This document shows, piece by piece, positions 1-7,012 of a DNA stretch of 7,012 bases. The translations under genes were made by a program, and so were the position numbers. The stretch comes from an uncultured delta proteobacterium (lineage in GTDB: Bacteria; Myxococcota_A; Polyangia; Polyangiales; Polyangiaceae): contig CAIOHM010000547.1 in the NCBI GenBank assembly GCA_903858055.1, forward strand, positions 1-7,012, read 5' to 3'. Each line of letters opens with the position of its first letter. Within the stretch, counting starts at the first letter, position 1. The notes beneath the pieces are model-generated. The model did no database searches. It was not told where the DNA came from and worked only from the letters and a program-made list of their open reading frames with translations.

Positions 1-1125
1 CCAGTGCATGTGCGTGCCCATGCTCGCAAGCGGGAGCTCCGGCAAGCTCGCGGGCATCGTGAACTCCATGGTCTCCGTGTGATCCTTCACGCCCGCCGGA
101 ATGAGGAACGTCGGGGTGGAGTTCGGATCGTTCGGCCCCGCGAGGAGCGTCGGCGCGCTCGCGAAGTTGCCGATGAGCCTCACGAGCGCGGACCAGGTCG
201 GCGCCGTCGTGCGCTTGCGGAGCACGAACGAGGTCGCGTCGTCGCGCGCGATCTGGTCCGGGTGGTAGTGCATCTGCATGACCAGGAGCGCGCCCTTCGG
301 CACCTTGAAGCCGACGTCGGCTCCGTAGCGCGTGGGGGGAACCCCGGGCGCCCACGCCGTGAGCAGCGAGGTGTTCGAGATTCCGGGGCCGCCGAAGCAC
401 GCGTAGTTGCCGCTCGCTCCGCCTTTTGCTCGGGAAGCGGCGTTCGGGTCGAGGAACACGAGCGCATGGTGCACGACCTTCGGGTCTCCGGCGACGACCG
501 ACGCCGCGTCGAACCAGGTGTCCTCCGTGAGCTGCGGATCGAGGACGAAGCAGCGCATGTCGTCGCGCGTGCTCGGGTTCACGCGGAAGCTCGGGATCGT
601 GAGCGTGTGCGTTCCGTCGGTGAGCGCATCGCTCGCGAACGTTGGCTTCGGCGGCGCCTTCGAGGGGTCGCCCTCGACCATGCCCTGATCGACCCAGCTC
701 GCGAGCGTTGCGATCTCGCCGTCCGTCATGCGCAAGTCGTCCTTGAACGGGCGCTGGGGCGCGCAGTCGCCGGTGGGCGCGGCACCCCAGGGCGGCATTC
801 GTCGCGTTTGCGTCGCGTCGACGAGCATGGCGCCCCGCGCCTTCGCCTGGGCATACGTCTCGAGCGCGAAGGGGCCCGTGCCGCCCTCGCGGTGGCAGCT
901 CTGGCAGCGCTCCTGCACGATCGCCTCGACGTGCTCGTGGTACGTCACCGTCGCGCTCGGTGCCGCGTCGGCCGTCGCGTCGAGATCATCGGTCCCCGCC
1001 GAGCCCGCGTCGAGCGTGGAAGGATCCGCACCCGGCGCCGCGGGCGAACTCTGCGACGAACACGCCGCTCCGGTGGCGAGGGCGAGCGCAAAGACGAACG
1101 ACGCAACCGTACGGCGAGCGAGCAT
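1..1125 (-). CDS. Secreted cytochrome c / copper type II ascorbate-dependent monooxygenase-like protein (C-terminus off the left edge)
   Basis: Only the first 375 codons are in the window. Translation from the ATG at 1125 gives an N-terminal signal peptide (R4-R5, then a hydrophobic run to A21) followed by C22, so it is exported and perhaps a lipoprotein, although the lipobox (G-A-A-C) is imperfect. A low-complexity Ala/Ser/Asp linker (about 23-57) leads into a cytochrome c-like segment with a CQSCH haem site (74-78) and a MPPW motif whose M110 could be the distal ligand. A region resembling peptidylglycine alpha-hydroxylating monooxygenase follows: H219-H220, then MQMHYH with H286/H288, then HMH (H372, H374). 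These match in order the CuA pair, the third CuA His and the HxH of CuB in that family; the CuB Met would lie beyond the edge. An in-frame ATG at 1251 would place extra sequence before the signal peptide, so 1125 is preferred. No good ribosome site is seen. The substrate is unknown. Confidence 0.85.
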   Translation of the reverse strand, partial: MLARRTVASFVFALALATGAACSSQSSPAAPGADPSTLDAGSAGTDDLDATADAAPSATVTYHEHVEAIVQERCQSCHREGGTGPFALETYAQAKARGAMLVDATQTRRMPPWGAAPTGDCAPQRPFKDDLRMTDGEIATLASWVDQGMVEGDPSKAPPKPTFASDALTDGTHTLTIPSFRVNPSTRDDMRCFVLDPQLTEDTWFDAASVVAGDPKVVHHALVFLDPNAASRAKGGASGNYACFGGPGISNTSLLTAWAPGVPPTRYGADVGFKVPKGALLVMQMHYHPDQIARDDATSFVLRKRTTAPTWSALVRLIGNFASAPTLLAGPNDPNSTPTFLIPAGVKDHTETMEFTMPASLPELPLASMGTHMHW

Positions 1126-1399
1126 GCGACCAACGATAGCCCTCGTGCGGGCGGACGACGACCGAAACCGCGCCGTCGCGTAGGCTTCGGCGCCGTCCAA
1201 TGCGGGCCGCGCGTGCGTGCGGGTGAGCCTCGCGAACGGCGAGCAAATCATCGTGGAGATGCAGGGCTACTGGGATGCGGCCCCGGCCTCCGCGGAAGCG
1301 CTCGCGCTGTGGTTCGACCGCGCGATCGACGCGCCGGATCCCCCTCGGTCTTCGCCGCGGGTTGACGCGCGCTCAGGGCACGCGGCTGCGCGCGGCCGC
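1126..1399. other. Intergenic region between sdaA and the copper monooxygenase gene
   Basis: This 274-base gap holds the end of the sdaA transcript and whatever promoter drives the monooxygenase gene. I see no convincing -35/-10 pair. A weak inverted repeat (GCGGC at 1382-1386, GCCGC at 1395-1399) abuts the sdaA stop but has no T-run, so it is not called a terminator. In the minus frame of the monooxygenase gene, a TAG at 1269-1267 limits any upstream extension. The plus-strand reading frame across 1217-1360 looks coding-like and is listed separately. Confidence 0.6.
1217..1365 (+). pseudogene. Possible plus-strand gene remnant of about 48 codons (tentative)
   Basis: From a GTG at 1217 (or 1223) the plus strand reads about 48 codons with almost every third base G or C and a balanced protein-like composition, including GEQIIVEMQGYWD and LALWFDRAIDA. 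There is no stop in this frame before it runs antisense into sdaA, whereas a TGA at 1363-1365 lies in another frame. A short gene with a lost stop or a frameshift, or a degraded fragment, would look like this. No family is recognised and no ribosome site is seen. The third-base bias could also come from the minus-strand monooxygenase frame, which shares that phase, so chance is a real alternative. Confidence 0.2.
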
Positions 1400-2773
<1,374 letters not shown>

Positions 2774-2863
2774 GCGCCCACGGTTGTAGCGCCCAACGCG
2801 AGGCAGCGGCGCGCCAGAATCGATCCGCCGCCGTGGAACGAGCAAACGGCCGCCCTCGCCGGG
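2774..2863. other. 90-base gap between the pabC-like gene and sdaA
   Basis: This is the only sizeable break in the minus-strand series from 6977 to 1400. A weak promoter-like pair can be drawn on the minus strand (TTGCTC, 18 bases, GATTCT), but neither box is close to consensus. No terminator hairpin with a T-run is visible. The gap could hold a separate sdaA promoter or just be an untranslated spacer of the same operon. Confidence 0.4.
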
Positions 2864-3481
2864 TTAGCCTCGCGACGCCGCGGCGAGGATGCGCGTGTTC
2901 CATGTGGCGGCGGCGCTTCGTGCGGCTTCGGTCTCGCGCGTGGCGGGCCCCACGCACACGACCCCCGCGACCGCGTTCGCGACGGCCCAGGGGCCTTCGA
3001 AGCTCGCGGTGAGCCTGCGCGTGCGCATGCCTTCGCGCGCGAGGAACTCCTCGGCGACGCTCGTCACGCGCGCGAAGCGTGTCGCCGCTCGAACGAAGGC
3101 GCCGTCGACGAACGCGAGGGCGACGCCACGGCAGGCTTCGATCACTTCGTCGCCGAGGTCGTCGGTCAGGAACGTGCAGACTCCCTCGATGCGCACCTCG
3201 TCGTAGGGGCAGGGCGGGGCGGGTTTTGGGAAGTCCCCCACGCCGAAGTAGGGGCTCGGTGCGAAGCCGATGGGCATGCCTTCGCTCACGGCGCTGCGTT
3301 CGCGACGCGTGATGCGGAGCTGCTCGCCCTCGGTGCGCAGCGCATAGATGCCCGGTTCGGCCTCGCGCGCGAAGGCATCGAATGCCTCCAAAACCGCGGG
3401 AGATTCGCTCGCAAGACGATTCCTGTGCCCCTCGCGAAGCACGACGCCCTCGGGCACGACGCGCAAGAGCGTGTAGCTCAT
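2864..3481 (-). CDS. Short, diverged class-IV aminotransferase-like protein, probable aminodeoxychorismate lyase
   Basis: Its place directly after pabA and pabB suggests the PLP-dependent lyase step that splits 4-amino-4-deoxychorismate into p-aminobenzoate and pyruvate. The 205-residue product opens with SYTLLRVV...LREGHRNRL (residues 2-23), which resembles the (E)TLLV...LEEHLxRL start of branched-chain aminotransferase/PabC proteins. K86 in FPKP is the best candidate for the Schiff-base lysine, and the Glu in VIEACRG (E115) follows 29 residues later, close to the family spacing. It is about 60 residues shorter than E. coli PabC (269), and the usual Asn after the conserved Glu is not evident, so activity is uncertain. 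The start codon overlaps the pabB stop in an ATGA (3481-3478); longer in-frame starts would run through pabB. No strong ribosome site is present, so translation probably relies on coupling. pabC is not assigned firmly. Confidence 0.62.
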   Translation of the reverse strand: MSYTLLRVVPEGVVLREGHRNRLASESPAVLEAFDAFAREAEPGIYALRTEGEQLRITRRERSAVSEGMPIGFAPSPYFGVGDFPKPAPPCPYDEVRIEGVCTFLTDDLGDEVIEACRGVALAFVDGAFVRAATRFARVTSVAEEFLAREGMRTRRLTASFEGPWAVANAVAGVVCVGPATRETEAARSAAATWNTRILAAASRG

Positions 3482-4476
3482 CGGAGCGCGGAGACCTTGA
3501 GATCGAGCTCGGCGAACTCGCGTGCGGGTTCCGAGCGCCAGGTGATGCCGCTGCCCGTGCCGTAGCGGAACGGCTCGCGCGAGGAGAGCCGGAAGGCGGT
3601 GCGAATGAGCACGGAGGCGACAGCACGTGCGTCTTCGCGGAGCACGAGCGTGCCGCAGTAGGGTCCGCGCGGGCTGCCCTCGAGGCGTCGAACGAGGTCC
3701 AAGGCCGTGCGCTTCGGCGCGCCCACCACGCTCCCGGCCGGGTGCATCGCGCGGAGCACGCCTTCCAGGGAATAATCGGGCGGGAGCTCGGCGCCGACCC
3801 GGGCCACGGTCTGAAGCGCATAGGGCAGGCGAACGACGCGGCGCTCGTCCAACACGCGCACGGTCTTCTCGCGCGCTTGCGTCGCGAGCTCGTGGCGCAC
3901 GAGGTCGGTGATCATCGCGAGCTCGGCGTCGTCCTTGCCGCTCTGAAGCAGCGCCATCTCGTCTTCGAGGCGCGCCGTACCCTTCATGGGCTCGCTGACG
4001 ATGCGTGTACCTTCCACGCGAAAGAGGCACTCGGGCGAAGCGCCGACGACCTCGAGGCCCGAAGGCAAGCGCAGCCAACACGCGTACGGCGCGAGCCCCT
4101 GGCGCGTGAGCGCGCGAAAGACGTCGAGGCCACGCGCGCTGCCGAGGGTCACGAAACGCGTGTAATTCGCCTGGTAAACCTCGCCGCGGTGGATCGCCTC
4201 GCGGATCGCCGCGACCGCGTCGTCGTAGCCCGTCGCGTCGAGGGGGGCGGGCTCGAGACCGAAGCCGTCGCGGGGCGGCGTCGCCATCGTCGTCGCCTCG
4301 CCGGTGAACCAGTCCACGGGGCCGTGCGCGGTCTCCTCGAAGGCGAGCAGCGCGAAGGAGAGGTCCCGTGCGGCCATCGCGCGCCGCAGGTTCGTGAAGA
4401 CCGTGATGCGCCCGTCGCGAAAGCCCGGTCCAAGGAACGCGAACGTGCGCTCGCGATCGAGATCGTCGAGCGTCAT
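3478..4476 (-). CDS. pabB: Aminodeoxychorismate synthase component I (chorismate-binding subunit)
   Basis: With PabA-supplied ammonia it converts chorismate to 4-amino-4-deoxychorismate, the first committed step to p-aminobenzoate and folate. Conserved blocks of the chorismate-binding fold appear in order: GEVYQANYTR (98-107), GASPECLFR (145-153), EPMKGTAR (162-169), AMITDLVRHEL (187-197), HPAGSVVGAPK (245-255) and GTGSGITW (306-313). The lysine K165 in MKGT corresponds to PIKGT of PabB; anthranilate synthases carry PIAGT, so PabB is favoured over TrpE. At 332 residues it is shorter than E. coli PabB (453) because the N-terminal region is reduced. The ATG at 4476 overlaps the pabA stop (ATGA), and a GGAGG sits 7 bases upstream; the longer reading frame to 4827 merely overlaps pabA. 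It in turn overlaps the pabC-like gene by 4 bases. Confidence 0.93.
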   Translation of the reverse strand: MTLDDLDRERTFAFLGPGFRDGRITVFTNLRRAMAARDLSFALLAFEETAHGPVDWFTGEATTMATPPRDGFGLEPAPLDATGYDDAVAAIREAIHRGEVYQANYTRFVTLGSARGLDVFRALTRQGLAPYACWLRLPSGLEVVGASPECLFRVEGTRIVSEPMKGTARLEDEMALLQSGKDDAELAMITDLVRHELATQAREKTVRVLDERRVVRLPYALQTVARVGAELPPDYSLEGVLRAMHPAGSVVGAPKRTALDLVRRLEGSPRGPYCGTLVLREDARAVASVLIRTAFRLSSREPFRYGTGSGITWRSEPAREFAELDLKVSALR

Positions 4477-5066
4477 GGGTGCGCCTCCGCGCCAGGCGAG
4501 AACACCGCGCGCACGAAGTCGCGGACCATGGCCTCGCCGCTCACCGTGGCGAAGGAATCCGGGTGAAATTGCAGGCCAAGCATGGGCAGGCTCTCGTGCT
4601 CGACGGCCATGATGGTGCCGTCGCTGCCGCGGGCGACGAGGCGAAGCTCGGGCGGGAGCGGGTCCACCAGGGCGAGCGAGTGGTAGCGCATGACCGTGGT
4701 CGTGCCGCGGAAGTGCGGGAGCAATCGGCTCGGCTCGAGGCGGATCGCGTCGCGCACGCCGTGGTGGGGTTCCACGGGGCGGAGCATGGCGCCGAAGTGC
4801 ATACCGATCGCCTGGTGGCCGAGGCAAATGCCGAGCGTGGGGATCTCGCGCGCGGCGAGGGTCGCCACCACGGGGAGGAGCCCGGCCTCGCGCGGGTCGA
4901 AGGGGCCGGGCCCAATCACCGCCCAGCGCGGCTCTTCGTGCCGCAGAAACGCGAGCGATTCCTCGGGGGTCAGCACGACGGCATCACGGCGCGGCACGGG
5001 CAGCGCGTCGAGCACGTTGTAGCTGAAGCTGTCGCCGTTCTCGACGAAGAGGACGCGGTCGCTCAC
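4473..5066 (-). CDS. pabA: Aminodeoxychorismate synthase component II (glutamine amidotransferase)
   Basis: This 197-residue class-I glutamine amidotransferase hydrolyses glutamine and passes ammonia to PabB. It begins VLFVENGDSFSYN (5-17, compare the usual DNYDSFTYN), followed by GPGPFDP (52-58), the nucleophile C81 in GICLGHQ, RYHSL (127-131) and LGLQFHPDS (163-171) with the catalytic H168. The third triad member, normally Glu in FHPES, is Asp here (D170, codon GAT). The length fits PabA/TrpG (E. coli PabA 187). TrpG is possible by sequence alone, but the adjacent pabB with its MKGT motif argues for PabA. The GTG at 5066 is chosen because it gives the family N-terminus, overlaps the upstream stop (GTGA) and has AAGGAG 8 bases ahead. 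Confidence 0.93.
   Translation of the reverse strand: MSDRVLFVENGDSFSYNVLDALPVPRRDAVVLTPEESLAFLRHEEPRWAVIGPGPFDPREAGLLPVVATLAAREIPTLGICLGHQAIGMHFGAMLRPVEPHHGVRDAIRLEPSRLLPHFRGTTTVMRYHSLALVDPLPPELRLVARGSDGTIMAVEHESLPMLGLQFHPDSFATVSGEAMVRDFVRAVFSPGAEAHP
4484..4488 (-). promoter_or_regulatory. Ribosome binding site for pabB
   Basis: GGAGG on the minus strand, 7 bases before the ATG at 4476 and inside the 3' end of pabA. It supports the short pabB start and reinitiation after pabA. Confidence 0.75.
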
Positions 5067-6796
5067 GAGCGAGGCTCCTTGGCGTCGTCGCGCGCGAGCG
5101 TGAGGAGCACCGCCTTCAGGTGGCTGAACTCCCCTGGCGCGGTCGGGTAGTCGACGGGCGCGGGGAGGTCCTTCAGTTGCGCGACCGGGCGCCCCGCGAG
5201 CTCCGCACCCTTGCGCACGAGCGTGCGGAAGCGGTCCGGCGTGATGCCGCGGTGGTTCGTGGAGGCGAGGAGGCGGCCGCCGTTGCGCAGCAGCGGGAGC
5301 ACCTGCGCGACGAGCTTGCCGTAGTCGCTCGCCGCGGAAAAACGCGAGGTCTTCGTCGTGGCGAAGCTCGGCGGGTCGAGGACGACGAGGTCGAAGAGAC
5401 CGTAACGGCGCTTGAGCTCCGGGAGCAGCGAGAAGACGTCGCCCACGTCGAAGTGATCGTCCGCCGCGCCGAGGCGCTCGTTGGCGGCGAACATCTCTTC
5501 GCCTCGCGCCAGGGCGCCGGCGCTCGCGTCGACGGAGACCGTGCGCCATGCGCCGCCCAGGGAAGCAGCGAGGCTGAAGCCGCTCGTGTAGGCGAAGAGG
5601 TTGAGCACGCTTCCGCCGGAGGCGAGACCGCGCAGCCGGAGGCGGTTTGCGCGCTGGTCGAGGAAGATGCCCGTGGAGAGGCCGTCGCCGAGGCGCACGG
5701 GGATGCGCATGCCCTCCTCGAGGACCGAGAATTCGCTCGGGTGCGGCTCACCCGCGGAGGGCGTGCTCGGAGCCAGGCCCGCCGCGGAGGCGTCGACGAT
5801 CACGTTGGCCTGTTTCGGTCTGCGCTTCGTATAGACGCCGACGAATCCGGCGCGATCGAGGGCTGCGATGACACGGCCGCGGCGCTCCTCGGTCCAGGTG
5901 CTGTCGTCTTCGTAAAACTGCGCGACCGCGTAGCCGCCGTAATGATCGACCGCGAGTTTTTGCAGGCCGTCTCCGGCTTCGTTGACGACGCGAAATGCAG
6001 TGGTTTGCCTGGGTTCGGCGCTCCACGCGAGAAATGCTCGAGCGAAGAGCGACCGCTCGATGGCGCGCTGGAGGAGAACCTTGTCGTCGTAGACGGCGTC
6101 CGTGTCGCGCTCGTCGAGGGCCGCGTCGAATTCGATCGGTGCAGGACTGTCGATGCGCACCGAACGGCCGGCGACGTCGGTGAAGGCGAGGCTTGCAGCG
6201 TGGAGCATGAGCCGCAACGAAGGCGCGGAGCCGTAGGAGCGGTCGCCGACGATAGGGGCGCCGACACTTGCAAGATGCACGCGTGCCTGGTGCGTTCGAC
6301 CGGTTTCGAGCGTGACGTGCACGAGGACGCGATCGCCCAGCTCGCTGCGGCGCACGACGCGAACGTGGCTGACGGCTTTTTGGCCTTTTTTGTCGTGTTT
6401 GGTGGCGACTCGCATGCGCCCGCCGTGAGCGCCTTCGTCCTCGACGAGGGGGCTGTCGATGGTGATGCGGTCCGGGTGATCCCAGCGATCGACGACGGCG
6501 AGGTAGCCTTTTTCGAGCGTTCGCGTTTCGAACTGACGCGCAATGGTGCGGTTGGCGTCGGCACCGCCTGTGACGAAGAGGACGAGGCCGCTCGTGTCAC
6601 GGTCGAGGCGCTGGTGCACGGCGAAGTGCTTGCCCTCGAAGTACTTTTCGGCGCGAAATACGAGGTCGTCGCGGCGCTCGTCGTCATGCGCCTGCACGGG
6701 AATACCCGCAGGCTTGTCGATGACCACGATGGCACCGTCGTCGTGGGCGACCCACGTGGGGTCGAAAAGCGGGAAGAGTTCGCGAGCCTGCGCCAC
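5063..6796 (-). CDS. Fusion protein: RluA-type pseudouridine synthase plus RlmI/RlmK-like SAM-dependent RNA methyltransferase
   Basis: A 577-residue protein with two RNA-modifying domains. The N-terminal part (about 15-225) is an RluA-family synthase: DKPAGIPV (27-34), HQRLDRDTSGL with catalytic D65 (61-71), EKGYLAVV (95-102) and GRTHQARVH (166-174). It lacks an N-terminal S4 domain, like RluA itself. The C-terminal part (about 240-570) starts with a substrate-domain-like segment (AFRVVNEAGDGLQKLAVD, 267-284) but no PUA domain, then GLSTGIFLDQRANR (372-385), SAM motif I (VLNLFAYTSG, 397-406), the acidic residue D423 and DPPSF (474-478). The later motif reads ASTNHRG (511-517), without the Cys expected of an m5C enzyme such as RlmI, and is closer to SNNKRG of RlmK. 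The likely target is large-subunit rRNA; the exact bases are unknown. The GTG at 6796 follows the upstream stop by 7 bases with GAAGG just before it. An ATG at 6913 would overlap that upstream ORF and add a non-conserved leader. Its 3' end overlaps pabA by 4 bases. Confidence 0.9.
   Translation of the reverse strand: MAQARELFPLFDPTWVAHDDGAIVVIDKPAGIPVQAHDDERRDDLVFRAEKYFEGKHFAVHQRLDRDTSGLVLFVTGGADANRTIARQFETRTLEKGYLAVVDRWDHPDRITIDSPLVEDEGAHGGRMRVATKHDKKGQKAVSHVRVVRRSELGDRVLVHVTLETGRTHQARVHLASVGAPIVGDRSYGSAPSLRLMLHAASLAFTDVAGRSVRIDSPAPIEFDAALDERDTDAVYDDKVLLQRAIERSLFARAFLAWSAEPRQTTAFRVVNEAGDGLQKLAVDHYGGYAVAQFYEDDSTWTEERRGRVIAALDRAGFVGVYTKRRPKQANVIVDASAAGLAPSTPSAGEPHPSEFSVLEEGMRIPVRLGDGLSTGIFLDQRANRLRLRGLASGGSVLNLFAYTSGFSLAASLGGAWRTVSVDASAGALARGEEMFAANERLGAADDHFDVGDVFSLLPELKRRYGLFDLVVLDPPSFATTKTSRFSAASDYGKLVAQVLPLLRNGGRLLASTNHRGITPDRFRTLVRKGAELAGRPVAQLKDLPAPVDYPTAPGEFSHLKAVLLTLARDDAKEPRS
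5075..5080 (-). promoter_or_regulatory. Ribosome binding site for pabA
   Basis: AAGGAG on the minus strand, 8 bases before the GTG at 5066, inside the 3' end of the fused RNA-modification gene. It decides the GTG start of pabA, which is preceded by no better ATG. Confidence 0.85.
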
Positions 6797-6803
6797 TAAG
6801 CCT

Positions 6804-6977
6804 TCAGAGCACGAACGCGCCGGGGTCGCAGGGAAAGTCGGCAGGGAAGTCTTCGGTCTTGAGGGGCACACCGTACGCATACAGCGCGTTGACCGCCGGA
6901 AGGCTTCGGGCATCGCGTGGCGTTTGCTGAAAAAGACCGATGACGACGGCGCAGCGACCGCGTCGTTCTTCGGACAT
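6804..6977 (-). CDS. Small hypothetical protein (57 residues)
   Basis: From the ATG at 6977 to the TGA at 6806-6804 the minus strand encodes MSEERRGRCAVVIGLF...CDPGAFVL. I do not recognise a family. It has a charged N-terminus, a short hydrophobic stretch (AVVIGLF, 10-16) too short for a membrane span, two cysteines (C9 and C51) and an acidic, Pro-rich C-terminal third. The codons show the G/C third-base preference of the neighbours, and the stop lies 7 bases before the GTG of the fusion gene, consistent with the first or an early gene of this operon. No Shine-Dalgarno is visible before the ATG, and only 35 bases of upstream sequence remain, so a longer form or a leader-peptide role cannot be excluded. 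Confidence 0.6.
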   Translation of the reverse strand: MSEERRGRCAVVIGLFQQTPRDARSLPAVNALYAYGVPLKTEDFPADFPCDPGAFVL

Positions 6978-7012
6978 GGGCGCGTACCGAACGCGGGGAT
7001 CGTCCTAGCGCC
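6978..7012. other. Right-edge sequence upstream of the small ORF
   Basis: Only 35 bases. A TAG can be read on the minus strand near the edge (7008-7006), which could end an upstream gene, but there is too little sequence to call a gene or a promoter. Confidence 0.3.

Noticed and set aside
4..1365. 453-codon open frame on the plus strand
   Set aside because: Antisense to the copper monooxygenase gene, whose frame holds clear haem and copper motifs; the plus-strand product is Arg-rich and matches nothing.
1382..1399. Terminator hairpin after sdaA
   Set aside because: Only a 5-base stem (GCGGC/GCCGC) with no following T-run; such repeats arise by chance in GC-rich DNA.
2774..2845. Upstream start for sdaA at 2845
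   Set aside because: Adds 24 Arg/Gly-rich residues ahead of the conserved family N-terminus beginning at the ATG at 2773.
3478..4476. pabB read as trpE (anthranilate synthase component I)
   Set aside because: The motif is MKGT with Lys rather than the Ala of anthranilate synthases, the protein is short, and it sits with pabA and a pabC-like gene rather than with other trp genes.
5120..6799. 559-codon open frame on the plus strand
   Set aside because: Exact antisense shadow of the pseudouridine synthase-methyltransferase fusion.
6797..6913. N-terminal extension of the fusion gene to the ATG at 6913
   Set aside because: It overlaps the 57-residue ORF in another frame, adds a Cys/Arg/Pro-rich leader unlike RluA proteins, and the GTG at 6796 has a suitable ribosome site and spacing.

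Overview
This is a GC-rich, gene-dense bacterial window in which every convincing gene lies on the minus strand, so transcription runs from the right edge to the left. High GC, strong G/C preference at third codon positions, tight gene packing and an exported cytochrome c/copper monooxygenase with a CxxCH...MPPW layout suggest a Myxococcota-type (myxobacterial) chromosome. That assignment is inferred from style; no taxonomic marker is present.

Layout in transcription order: (1) a small unrecognised 57-residue ORF (6977-6804); (2) a two-domain RNA-modification enzyme, an RluA-type pseudouridine synthase joined to an RlmI/RlmK-like SAM methyltransferase (6796-5063); (3) pabA, the glutamine amidotransferase of aminodeoxychorismate synthase (5066-4473); (4) pabB, its chorismate-binding subunit (4476-3478); (5) a short, diverged class-IV aminotransferase-like protein in the pabC position (3481-2864); (6) after a 90-base gap, sdaA, an iron-sulfur L-serine dehydratase (2773-1400); (7) after a 274-base gap, the N-terminal 375 residues of a secreted cytochrome c/copper monooxygenase that runs off the left edge (1125-1).

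Genes 2-5 are joined by 4-base stop/start overlaps (GTGA, ATGA, ATGA), and gene 2 starts 7 bases after the stop of gene 1. Genes 1-5 therefore look like one translationally coupled operon. Together pabA, pabB and the pabC-like gene would convert chorismate and glutamine to p-aminobenzoate for folate synthesis. SdaA deaminates serine to pyruvate; it may or may not share the transcript. The copper monooxygenase is probably a separate unit.

The points most worth a second look are the synthase-methyltransferase fusion coupled to folate genes, an Asp in place of the catalytic Glu in PabA, the shortened PabC-like protein, the 57-residue leader ORF, and a coding-like plus-strand stretch between sdaA and the monooxygenase gene. 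I see no CRISPR array, tRNA, rRNA or insertion sequence, and no clear terminator. I see no evidence of a wholly new multi-gene system.
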